This document shows positions 47,166-57,800 of a stretch of DNA of 64,000 bases, in pieces. The translations under genes were made by a program, and so were the position numbers. The notes below the pieces were generated by a model. It was not told the DNA's origin. It worked only from the letters and a program-made list of their open reading frames with translations, and ran no database searches. Source of the stretch: Tricholoma matsutake (lineage: Eukaryota > Basidiomycota > Agaricomycetes > Agaricales > Tricholomataceae); contig AP026544.2 of NCBI GenBank assembly GCA_026075535.2, positions 9,610,001 through 9,674,000 of the forward strand, in the 5' to 3' direction. How positions within the stretch are numbered: the first letter of the stretch is position 1; every line of letters begins with the position of its first letter.

Positions 47166-47214
47166 GGTAATAAATTTTATTTGATCTTAATTGTGTACTG
47201 CTACCAATGACACG

Positions 47215-47346
47215 ATGACTCCTGCTGGCTGTAAGCATGCCATCTCAACAGTTGACGATGAGGCTACAAAAGCCAAGAAGAAGAAAACTGAGCTGAAAAC
47301 AACTGAAAAGAAGAATGAGAAAGGGAAGCAAGGGGAAGGAACCTAA
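47215..47346 (+). CDS. short lysine-rich ORF, doubtful
   Basis: A 43-residue frame (MTPAGCKHAISTVDDE, then KKKKTELKTTEKKNEKGKQ). It lies within the MULE-like element. It may be a fragment of a captured gene; no family is recognised. Confidence 0.2.
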   Translation: MTPAGCKHAISTVDDEATKAKKKKTELKTTEKKNEKGKQGEGT

Positions 47347-47638
47347 GCCCAAGAGGGGCAAAAAAGTGTGCGTATCATATGACACTGATGATGATAGTGA
47401 CATGTAGTTGATCCTTGTATCTGTAAGCTAGTCAGTGGTGTTTATGCAATGACCCTTACAAGTGCAGACTCAGCACAGACTTATGCAGACTCTGGGCAGA
47501 CTAATGCGGACTCTGCACAGACTTATGTGGACTCTGCACAGACTTATGTGGACTCTGCACGGACTTATGTGGACTCCGCATGGACTTATGCAGACTCCGT
47601 GTGGAACATATGGGGCAGTGTAAATTACTGGTGTATGG

Positions 47639-48167
47639 CACTGTTTCACGATCACGGTACAGCTTCACAAGCTTATAAAAGAATGACTGCTTGACAACCT
47701 CACAGTTTAACTTTCCTCAGCAAATCAAGCTGCTGATCAAGATGGGTCATGGGATGAAAGATAAGCTGCAAGTTGGTTTGGGGTTCAGATTCTGAGAAAC
47801 TGCTCATGTTCCCAGCCCATGGTAGTCCAAGGAGAATCATCTGTGTGGTGTCGCATAGCTTCCGAAGATTTGGTGATTTATATTGTGTCCATTGTTTGCT
47901 GAGGAACATTTCAGTGTTTGCCCATGGCTGTCGAGCATACCATTGGAGGTGGGAGACTTCAATCCAATAGGTAAGGATCCATAATGGATAGTGTAAGTGT
48001 TTCACAGTGGGGAGGTGGGCATAACAAATTGCTTTTGATGCTCCCACATGATTTGGAAGGCTAGATAGAACTTTTGATGAGGGGATTGGTAGGTCCTTCA
48101 AATCCTCTAGCCTAATCTCATTACCAGAATGTGGAGATATCAGAATGTTGTGTCTGATCTTGAGCAA
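47639..48167 (-). pseudogene. Ulp1-type protease gene, N-terminal part
   Basis: The frame from 48167 holds the block seen before the protease domain in this family (YPLWILTYWIEVSHLQW, RQPWANTEMFLSKQW, LLGLPWAGNMSSF, DQQLDLLRKVKL). It has a stop at 47700-47702, then in another frame VVKQSFFYKLVKLYRDRETV, which joins directly to the frame at 44721 once the MULE-like element is removed. Upstream sequence to about 48480 may hold the start. Confidence 0.65.
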
Positions 48168-48587
48168 GAAAAGGAAATTGCAAGAATGCTGATATGGAAA
48201 GCTCAGGTGAAGGGAGGAGTCACAGGAGTGTACTTCTTAGCAGAGGAGGGACAGTGATGGACATTCTGCATGCATTACAGGATAGCTACTACTCTTGATA
48301 ATTATTTCTATGCTTCATTTGGTGGGGACATTTGAGTGGACAATGGTGGGGTGGCATTCTGCTAGTATATAGTGGTGGCTGGTTCCAGAGAGGATAATGT
48401 GGGCTTGAAGAGATGTGAAGGATGTCATGCAGTCTGAAGAATAATGAAGATATGAAGAGATGACTGAAGCATGCCACACATCATTCATGCTGAAGACTTG
48501 GGGTCAAAATTGTACAGTACATATGCATATGGTGAGACATCAATGCACTTGTGCACAGATGTGACAGAACACACGATGTTGTGCACA

Positions 48588-48780
48588 TAGTGCTTCAAGG
48601 TCTGGTCCTTCAAACTGGGAAAGGACCAAGCACTGAACTGAACTGTAACTGATCCTGTAGGACCATCGGTCATGGTCCTACTGGTCCTGACACTGGTCTG
48701 GTTTACAGTTCACTCAGCTCACACAAATGAAAAGAACTGACCAGGACCAGTTATAACCAGTCCTGATGGCGAGCCAAGTC
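48588..48780. mobile_element. single hAT-like end, partner not found
   Basis: TAGTGCTTCAAGGTCTGGTC resembles the ends of the hAT elements at 29760 and 42634. It is followed by subterminal GGACCAG/CTGGTCC motifs typical of such elements. No matching inverted end is seen downstream, so it is probably truncated. Confidence 0.45.
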
Positions 48781-48884
48781 TGCTGTATCACTTGTTGTTT
48801 TCCATAGTTGTCATAACACTGATCATAGGCCTGTTACCTTTCCATGCATTTAGTTTTTTTGCTTAGGAGTCAAACCAGATAGAG

Positions 48885-49341
48885 CAGGATACCAGTAGTA
48901 CATAGCTTACTATGTAGGTGAGTTGTAAATCATTCCGGCTGAACTTTGGATTGATCCTAACCCTTTTTCATCACGGATTTCAGATACAATGAGACGAGAG
49001 GAACATGTTCTCTCAATATAGTAATTTTACGAGAAAACTAGATATAGCAGGATAGGTATTGTTACTAGGTGAGTTGCGCATCATTCAGGCTGAACTTCGA
49101 ATTGATCCTAACCCATTTTAATCACAGATTTCAGATCCAATGAGATGAGAGGAACATGTGACTGTGTTCTCTTGATATAGTGGTTTTGTGCATTTAGATT
49201 TTTTGACCTTAGGGTACCAACTGTCTGGTGAGTAGCTGAACATGGGATCAATCCTAACCAACTTTAAATCACAGACTTCAGATCTGATGCCAGTGAGATG
49301 AGAGGAACACGCAGCCACATTTTTTTGGTATAGTGATTTTA
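48885..49341 (+). repeat. satellite array, part 1 (intron-like cassettes)
   Basis: About three units of roughly 140-165 bp. Each carries AGGTGAGT, CTAACC and, in two of them, ATCACAG: cassette 49069-49127 (59 bp), cassette 49228-49274 (47 bp), and a first one from 48918 whose acceptor has changed to CACGG. The remainder of the unit reads GATGAGACGAGAGGAAC...ATAGTGATTTTACGAG...ATAGCAGGATAG. The array continues at 54331 and 60268. Confidence 0.85.
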
Positions 49342-49376
49342 CACTTCAAACTCTTTGTGCCCATATCGTCAGCCTC

Positions 49377-50178
49377 ACAGCGGATGTCGCTAATTCCAGC
49401 CAACTGCCTGCACCTGCTCCACCCTCCTCCGATCTCACTGTTGCAATTGGCGACCTCATTCATTCCAACAATGACACGGTCGCTGCTATTGGGGCCCTCC
49501 GAGCTGAAAACCAACAGCTGCATGACTCAGTCCTTGCAACCGATGCTCATCTTACCCAGATGGGACATGCCCTGGATGATGCTGATCGTCATCTAGACTG
49601 CATGTCTGATGCATTCGACCCAACTGTGCCCAACTCCCCAACATTCCGTTTGAGCAAATGGCTACATACTTCGAGTGCAACCTTTGTCCCCATGCAGCCT
49701 GGACACATTCTCCCACCAATTTCCTTCCCCCCCCCAAGCTACACCTGTGCCTGTCCCTCATACAGTTGCTACCTACCATAGTGGGGGCCACACTCTTCTG
49801 ATGGCTGTTACCCAGTCTGCCCCTGGGGCCCCTGCTTCAGAAACAGCGTGGGGTGCTCCTGCTGTGCAGCCTGCTGCATTGCTTGGTCCTCCTGCCCCAG
49901 CTGTGCTGAGCAATCCACATGGCTCGAGCACCGATGTCTATGTCGAGGTGGGGTCAGTAGACTGGGGAAAGAATATCACAGGGGAATTCAAAGCCCTTCT
50001 CAGTCTCATGCCCAACCTCAGCCACATCTCTCGTCAACTGCATGCATTTCGTGCTCGGCTGGGATTTCTGAAGGTCCACTTCAACTCCTACCTTGACGCT
50101 ATCTCATTTGTTACAATCTGGGTTGCGGGACCACGCCCTGCTGCCTATCAAAATGTTACTGCCCATGCATTAAACTGA
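49377..50178 (+). pseudogene. LINE ORF1
   Basis: The first half (SADVANSSQLPAPAP, coiled coil IGALRAENQQLHDSVLATDA, MGHALDDADRHLDCM) is in one frame up to about 49730. There a run of C causes a frame change, and the second half (VEVGSVDWGKNITGEFKALL, RQLHAFRARLGFLKVHFNSY) follows to the stop at 50176-50178. ORF1 proteins bind the element RNA. No zinc knuckle is visible. Confidence 0.55.
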
Positions 50179-50265
50179 GTGGGGTGGGTGAGCTAGTACT
50201 ACAGGATATGTTATGTTCGCGACCACCTAGCACATGTACTACAACAATAGTCAATGAAGTGTTGC

Positions 50266-51970
50266 CATCCTCCCATGTACTGTTTAAGTCCTGGAATATT
50301 GGTGGCCATCTTGCTATTGAACTCACCTGCCCTCACTTCCGTCGCACTATCCAGAAATATCATGTCAACCTATTTCAGGAGACTCATCTCGTGCAAGAAA
50401 GACACTAGATATACCTGCTGGCTATCATGCCATTTCACTTCCATGTCCCTATAAACACCTATTCTCCCATCCTTGGGGTGGTGTTCTGGCCCTTATTAGG
50501 GACAATCTTCACCTCATCATGAGGAACGACCTGTCGAGCCCAGACATTATGGTTCTGGAATGTAATCATTTCATTGTAATCAATGCCTACATCCTACCAG
50601 ATATGGCAAGGTGGGAACAATTTGCGGACACTGATCCATTCCAAGAATTCTGTGAGACAGTTCACGTGCTTTGTAGCATGGATAAACCTCTCTATATTTT
50701 GGGAGACCTGAATGCATGCACTGCATCATTGTCTCCATCACAACATATCTGGATCACAGCAGATGATGTGGTCAACACAAGGGGACGTCTACTCTTAGAC
50801 CTCTGCCGTGACCTCACACTAGAAATACTGAATGGAAACATAACCTATGGAGGTAGTGGTGACTTCACGTCGATTCAACCAATGGGAAATTCAATCATTG
50901 ACTACATCATCACAAATTATATGGGGGCAAAACTGGTATCATGCTTTCAAGTAATGTGTCTAGCCCATGATGAAAAAGATCATACACCACTTGAACTAGA
51001 TATTGAAATGCCCTTTCTAGAACTTCCTCATCCTAGGAAGCTACCCAGACCTACTGCAGACAGTGCTACCACCTCACCCAATATACTTCCATCAGATAGT
51101 CCTATTGATATACTTCTAAAATGTGTGCTGGACTCGAGGAGTGACGTGGTGTCTCGAACACATTGTCTCTATGGGAATGTCACAAGGACTTCAACACCAA
51201 CATGTGTCTACGTTGATGGTTCATGTCATAACAATGGCCAACCCAATGCACAGGCTGGCAGTGGTGTATACTGGGGTGAAAACAGTCTGCACAACTCAGC
51301 GCTGAGAGTCCCTGATGCACAGACGAACAACAGGGGAGAAGTTTATGCCATCCTTAAAGCATTACAGACAGCCCATGAGGATGAGACTCTGCATATATAC
51401 TGTGACTCTGAGTATGCAATGGAGACAATTGCAATTCATGCTGCTGCAAAGGCAGCTCATGGCTGGAAAATTATCAATGGTGATCTGTTCAGAGACATAG
51501 CTACTCTGATCCATCAGAGATCAGCATCCGTTGTGTTCATACAGGTCAAGGGACACAGCTGCAACTTCAAACATGATCAGGCTGACAGACTGGCCAATCT
51601 GGGGGCAACCATGATGCCAGTGGCTCCTTACCACCCCCTTGAACTTGCCCTACCCCTGAATGGTTCTCCTCCAGTAACAACAGACAAGGTCCTATACAGA
51701 TCATTAAATCCAAAGGTCCTCTCCCCCAATCCAGAACCACAGATCTTGAAAAGTCACAGGAATTGTACTTCAGCTAGTGAGCACCAGATGGAGCAAAGAG
51801 CACTAATTCTGGATGCCAAAACAGAAAAGGAGTTTTGGACAGCAACCAAAAAAATAATGGGTTCAAAGCAACCACAGGCTGACATATCTGCAGAAACTCT
51901 TAAAGAGGTGTTTCAACTGAGGATGAACCCTATTATTCCAATGCCACTGTCATTCAATAAAGAGACTTGA
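50266..51970 (+). pseudogene. LINE ORF2, endonuclease and RNase H part
   Basis: The endonuclease/exonuclease/phosphatase domain begins with FKSWNIGGHL and NLFQETHL (frameshift near 50405) and continues from 50519 with YILGDLNACTASL and the Asp/His end CLAHDEKDHTPLELD. It is followed by an RNase H type I domain: Asp in VYVDGSCHNNG (about 51215), Glu in NNRGEVYAILKAL (about 51340), Asp in IYCDSEYAME (about 51400), and FKHDQADRLANLGA (about 51580). This order, RNase H between endonuclease and reverse transcriptase, is unlike most LINEs, where RNase H follows the polymerase. The frame ends at 51968 with a frameshift into the next segment. Confidence 0.75.
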
Positions 51971-54077
51971 GCTCAATCTCACTGTTTCCAGTGCAATGCC
52001 AAAACATACAATTGATACCACTCCAGAACAATTCTTCTCTGCCCCCATAACAGAGGCAGAAATTGAGACTGCAAAGGAGCACTTCCATAACCATGCTGCC
52101 ATTTCAACCTCCCCTGGACTGGATAAAATTGGCTTTGCTGAAATTGAGGAAATTGATAATGACCAATTATGTCTCTTACTCAATAAGTGCCTGCACACTT
52201 TAGAAGCCCCTTCTACTTGGTCAACAGCTGCCCTTGTTGCAATCATCAAGAGAGGAAAAGATAAAAATGATCCAAATGAATATCGTGCAATTGGCCTCGA
52301 GAGTGTCCTACTCAAGCTTATGACACTCATTATTCACAAACGGATCACTGCTTGGGGCCTAGCCTGAGATCTTATCCCTCCCTCACAAAATGGATTTCGT
52401 GAGGGGTTCAGGACTAATGACAATGTCTTTATTCTGAGATGTGCCATTGAGCGGGCCCGTGCACTTGGTCTCTCCCTATATGTGGTTTTTGCAGACATTA
52501 GCAATGCATTCCCCTCTACAGAACAAGCCACTTTATGGCTCAAGATGAGGAATATGGGTGCAAGTGGCCATGTCTTCGACTGGCTTCAAATGCTGTACCA
52601 AAGAATGTCATATGTGGTGAAACATCGCACTGAGTTGTCTCAATTGTTCTGTGCAACACTAGGAATATTGATTGGTGACAACTCCTCTCCAATCCTATGG
52701 ACACTATATATGGCTGATTTTCACCTGGATCCTGACTCAGATGATATCAAACTGGCCGGTACTAGTATAGCAAACCTGGAGCAGGCTGATGACATTATAC
52801 TCATATCGACAAATCCTAAGGGGGCTCAGAAAAAGATGAATGTGCTATGGCAGTGGTATAACCTAAATTTCATGTTACTCAGTGCAGTGAAATCACTGAT
52901 CATGATATTTGGACCAATCCCCCACACACTACCTCTCTTCCTGTTTGGCGACAAACCTGTCATGTTGAAGACAGAACAAACATATGTTGGTATAACGTTA
53001 CAGTCTACACAATGCAACATCTTTGCTAAACACTACAAAAATAAAGCAAGCAAAGCTCGATCAGTTGGTAATACAGTGCTAGGTATGGAGTCTATTATAG
53101 GCACACTTCCCCCATGGGAGGCCAAGAAGCTCTATATGGCACAGATTGACTCCCACATTATCCATGGATATGAGGTCATACTTGATGTCGACCTTCCTCT
53201 TCTGGAGAAACTCTCTGATGTGCAAACATCATATCTCTGCCGGGTCCTGGGTTTACATAGAAGGTCAATGATAACACCACTGTTTACAGAGACCTCTTTG
53301 GTACCATTGTGGTTTTGGAGAATTATACTCACTCTTGGTTATCTGCGCTACCTCACAAGCCTACCCACTGAGCATTATGCAAAGAAGGCATACATGGACT
53401 CAGTAAGGCTTGCAAAGGAGAATAAAGCATCATGGACAATGGATCTACAATACATATTTCTGAATCTGCCATTCCATGTCCCGCTTCCTGACCTGGAAAG
53501 CATCACACCTCTTCAAGTGGATGAGGTGACAAAGCTTTTTAAAGTCAAGATGGATGCCTATATCCAAAGTGAACTTGAGGCCTCCCCTAAATTGTATCTT
53601 CTTCAAAACAGACTTGAACCTGACAAAGATTGTCCTCCAAGCCATAAGACACTTCATTTCAGACATTACCTTAGTGTACCCAACAGTGTTCATAGAAAAG
53701 CACTTACAAGTCTCCTGCTCTCTTCGCATGCATTGGCTATAGAATGCCTAAGATGGCTGGAACATCGCTGCCCACATGTCCAGCAACAATGGAGATTATG
53801 CCGTCTTTGTAAAAATTTGGTGGAGAGCCCTGAACATGCACTGCTGGAGTGCACCGGTTCATATGAGCTGAATAACCTTCACAAGAAATTCTCGGACAGA
53901 ATGTACACTGAGATACCACATTTGCCCCGGCGTCCCATGGTCTCTTCTATTGATCTATTCAAAATGATATTGAAGGAAAGGACTACCATCAGACTGCTTG
54001 CAAAATTTGCATATGAAGTGTTAGAGCTCGTTCAGGCTGTACCAGTCTATGTATCTGAGAATGCTGTATTTGAATGA
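51971..54077 (+). pseudogene. LINE ORF2, reverse transcriptase and CCHC finger
   Basis: The polymerase domain includes TSPGLDKIGFAEIEE, YRAIGLESVLLKLM, SQNGFREGFRTNDN, Asp in VVFADISNAFPST (about 52495), and the catalytic box EQADDIILIST (about 52785), where Gln replaces the usual Tyr or Phe before ADD. A TGA at 52365-52367 lies in frame. The C-terminus has a CCHC finger (CRLCKNLVESPEHALLEC, about 53800-53850). The protein ends at 54075-54077. Confidence 0.8.
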
Positions 54078-54330
54078 TACATCCGCTTCAAAAAAAAAAA
54101 AGGAGAAACTCTCAGTGGGGTTCTATACCCCTTGCCCATGGTTATAACTGTCCAGTGATTGACGTCGAAGGCCGTTTCGCCCGCTGGAAGTCGTGATCAT
54201 GGGCCCGAGACAAAGATGTATAATAGTTAGATAGCTTGCCTGTACTTAATGACATTGGGAAACTCTCGGACCCCTGCCCTGGCATTCAGCGATTGGACCA
54301 TGCCAGTAATATACTACTACTACTACTACA

Positions 54331-54569
54331 AGCAAATTACATGTAGGAGGATGATAGCTACTAAGCTAACTACTATGTAAGTATTGCATCATTCAGGCTG
54401 AACCTTGGGTCAGTCCTAACCTATTTTCATCACTCATTTTAAATCTGATGAGACGAGAGGAATGCACAGCCGCATTTTGTCGGTATCACGATTTTACGAA
54501 TAAATTGCATATAGCAGGATGATAGCTAAGGCTACTACTAGGTGAGTCCTGCATCGTTCAGGCTGAACC
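54331..54569 (+). repeat. satellite array, part 2
   Basis: One complete unit and one partial unit. The donor GTAAGT is at 54377 with CTAAC at about 54416; its acceptor is changed. The next donor GTGAGT is at 54542, and the copia element inserted 28 bp later, inside the intron-like part of that unit. Its remainder with CTAAC and TTTTAG is at 60273-60310. Confidence 0.8.
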
Positions 54570-54843
54570 TGTTGGAGCAGACTATATATGCTGCACGGTG
54601 GAAGAGACAACACGTTCCTTACAACCTACCTGGGGTTTACTTAGACTTACAGCTAGGGTTAGCAGAGGTAAGAACACTGTATTCCTACTACGGTACAGGT
54701 TCTCCTTATATACATAATAATAAGGACGTCACATGACTCAGGAATGTGTTTACCGCATGTATGCGCAGTAAGCGCAGTAACATGCGTATGCTGCATGTAT
54801 TGCCTCATGTATACAGCATGCATCACTGGGATTAATTTCAACA
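54570..54843 (-). repeat. 3' LTR of copia element
   Basis: 274 bp. It keeps CpG sites (CACGG, GACGTC, ACCGC) that read CACAG, GATGTC and ACTGC in the other LTR. Confidence 0.9.
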
Positions 54844-54875
54844 CCCCCCCTCAAACTGTACAGCGCTCTAAGCAG

Positions 54876-57800
54876 CTAAGTTTGAATCTCAAAAGTAATT
54901 CCGAGAGAGTCTCTAAATTTCCTGAATAGGATGGCGCCAAGGTTCTTTGTGAACATGTCAGCCGGATTATCACTTCCAGGAATGAAAACGACTGTGACTT
55001 TGTCATTTTCTATGCATTCGCGGGTGTAGTGGTAGCGAATGTCTATATGTTTGGTCCTTCTTTCCTGAACTGGATTTGATCCAATAAAGATGGATCCCTG
55101 ATTATCAGTGCAGATTGGTACGTGCTTCAGTGTATATCCAAGTTCCTGGAATAAGGACTCTATCCACACTATCTGCCGACAAGTGTCAGAGAGAGCCATA
55201 TATTTGGCTTCTGTGGATGACAGTGCTACAGTTTTTTGTAAATGGGACTGCCAGCACACAATGCCACTCGCCAGAGTAGCAAAGTAACCCGTTGTAGATC
55301 GGCGCTTGACAGTGTCAGCTGCCCAATCAGAATCTGTGAAGGCCTGCAGCCCCTCGGATTTCTCTCCATCATAGACTATACTGTACTTCTGGGTTCCCAC
55401 CAGATAGCGCATTATGTACATTGCTTTGTCTAGATGTTCTTGGCTAGGATTAGCCGAGAATTGCGACATCTTGATTACCGCGTAAGCAATATCAGGTCGC
55501 GTTCCGAGCATCAGATACAATAAAGATCCGATCACAGACTGATATTTTGATCTAAGCGCCGCATTTGGCATCGCTGTGTTCTCCGACGGTTTGTAGCCAG
55601 TCGGGAGTGGAGTGGGGGCAACTTTGGCATTTGTCATCTTGAACCTCTCGAGCACTTTGGCGAGATATTCTGTTTGATCGAGTTTGACTTTTGTAGTGGT
55701 CTGGGTGACGTGCATGCCTAAGAATTCCATGACTTTTTCAGTACTACGGCACTCCCAATGCTTCAGGCAAGCATTCTTCTTTTCATCCACAAGTTTCTTG
55801 TTCTTGCCCATGAACAAGCCATCATCAACATAGACTAGCGCAATAATGATGCTGCCTGTCTTAGGATCCTTGTGTATGAAGATGCTGGCATCGGAGCTGG
55901 CGTGCACAAACCCAATGGTGCGCATAAATGCCTCTAGCTCTTTCCACCATGTTAGTGAAGCCTGTTTAAGGCCATACAATGCTCGGCATAAGCGCATTAC
56001 TTTGCACTCTTTACCCTCGAGTCTGAAACCCTCGGGTTGATCCATATAGATATCCTCATCAAGTTTGCCATATAAAAATGCAGTTTTTACATCTAGACCG
56101 GTCATATACATGCCTTCTAGAGACGCAAGGGCAAACATGAGGCGTACGGTCTCGTAGCGGACTACTGGTGAGAAAATCTCATCAAAGTCAACGCCTTCGA
56201 CTTGTGAAAAGCCTTTGGCCACGAGTCTGGCTCGTTTTCTTCTGTCCGGTTTCACGGAGAAAACCCATCTATTTTTGATCGTTTTCCGATCATGTGGAAG
56301 ATCGACAATATCATAGACTTGTCGCTTGCGAAGAGCCTCTAACTCTTCACGACAAGCCTGTTTCCACTCAAGTTGCTGCTGCCAGGGTAGGCGCGCAATA
56401 TCATGAAATTGGTTTGGAACTAGGCTTTTTCCGCTTGATGGTGTGACTGCTTTTGATAACAGCCAGCGGATAAGCTCATCTCCACCTTCCTTGGTTATCT
56501 TTTTAATATAACCTGCTTCGTCCAGTTCCCCCATTGGGTAATCATGTTCTTGATTATTGGAATCGGGCACACTCTCGTGGGGTGCCGAACTCGGTCCAGT
56601 AACCGGTTCTTGCTGTTGAGGTCGTGGTTGTGTTCGGTTATGATCTGAATCTTGACCCACAGACTTCTTCCAATATCGATCACACGCAATGTCTCTCTCT
56701 ATGTCAGAGGGGAGTCGCTGTTCTCCATAGGTATTGCCGGGACGGTTTGGGATTTTCCTCTGCCTGCCTGATCGACGGGGCAATTGCTGCCATTCCTGTT
56801 GATCTTCACGTCTTGGACGAAAGTCCTCAGTGTTAACTGGAGGCGGCGGAGGAGGAGTGTTAGTCGCATTGTCATGCGCCTTTTGCTCACTTGGTAAATC
56901 ATCATCATCATCTTCTGATGATGGAGGAAGGGGCGGATTTTGTGGCAGTATAGGGTCATCGCCATCCATTCCAGATGAGTGGTCGTCATCTTCTGGTTCT
57001 GGAGGTGGAAAATCACCAAGGTCTGTCTTGGCAGGAGTTTTAGCTCCGGGACAGCATGGGAACATCATTTCATCAAATAGTGCCGTGGCACCAATGAATA
57101 TTGCGCCATTTTGTCGCATGAAACGATATGCTTTAATGCCATCTTCTACTCCAAGGTACGTCATTAACTCCGATCGAGGAGATAATGTTGTTGGACGTTC
57201 TTCCTTTGGTAGATAGACATAAGCACCGCAACCGAAGACCTTCAGATTGTTTAGATCTGGGCGGACCTTTGTCAGGTCCTCAAAAGGTGTCAGCCATTTC
57301 AGGCGCCTTATTGGGGTTCGGTTGTATAAATGTGTTGCATGTTCTATGCAAAATTCCCACCATGATTGTGGTAGACAAGCGGTGAATCGCAAGGTTTGCG
57401 ACTTTTCCATTATTGTCCTTATGGCGCGCTCTGCGCGCCCATTCTGTTGATGAACGTGGGGTGCAGACATCTCTATTTTGATGCCTAAGTCCTTGAGCTG
57501 TTTTTGTAGCTCACGATCCTTGAACTCCCCCCCTGGATCGACACGCCAGCGCTTGATTGTAGCGCCATATTGGGTTTTAGCCATCGCTTGAAATTGTCTA
57601 ATTGCTGCAGCAGCGTCAGATTTCTTTCGGAGACATTGGACCCAAATATGTGACGTTTTGTCATCCAGAAATACAATGAAGTATTTATGTTTGTGGTACA
57701 ATAGTACCAGGAGTTCCTTTAGGTCGGAATGTATTAATTCAAAGGATTTGTCAGCTCGTGAGTCTGACTCGGGAAAAGATTTTGAGGTCATTTTCCCTTC

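Larger units (their letters stand above)
44732..47628. mobile_element. MULE-like non-autonomous element with 10-bp target duplication
   Basis: Inverted ends share TTTACACTGCCCCATATG followed by TTCCAC. Outside them stands the perfect 10-bp duplication TGGTGTATGG (44722-44731 and 47629-47638). A duplication of that size fits Mutator-like elements (8-11 bp). Both subterminal regions are made of tandem short units of the type GCAGACTCTGCACAGACTTA (47464-47600; degenerate at 44760-44920). The interior holds a tRNA-like unit, an intron-cassette array and several palindromes but no transposase. It splits the Ulp1 gene, whose frame is restored when the element and one duplication are removed. Confidence 0.85.
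49342..54330 (+). mobile_element. LINE (non-LTR retrotransposon) inserted in the satellite
   Basis: The element has ORF1 with a coiled coil and ORF2 with endonuclease, RNase H, reverse transcriptase and a CCHC finger. The 3' end has an A-run at 54092-54103 and finishes in a short (TAC)n tail at about 54310-54330. Both flanks belong to one satellite unit: the left flank stops at GATTTTAC and the right one resumes with AAGCAAATTACAT. It appears full length or nearly so but carries several frameshifts and one stop. Confidence 0.85.
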
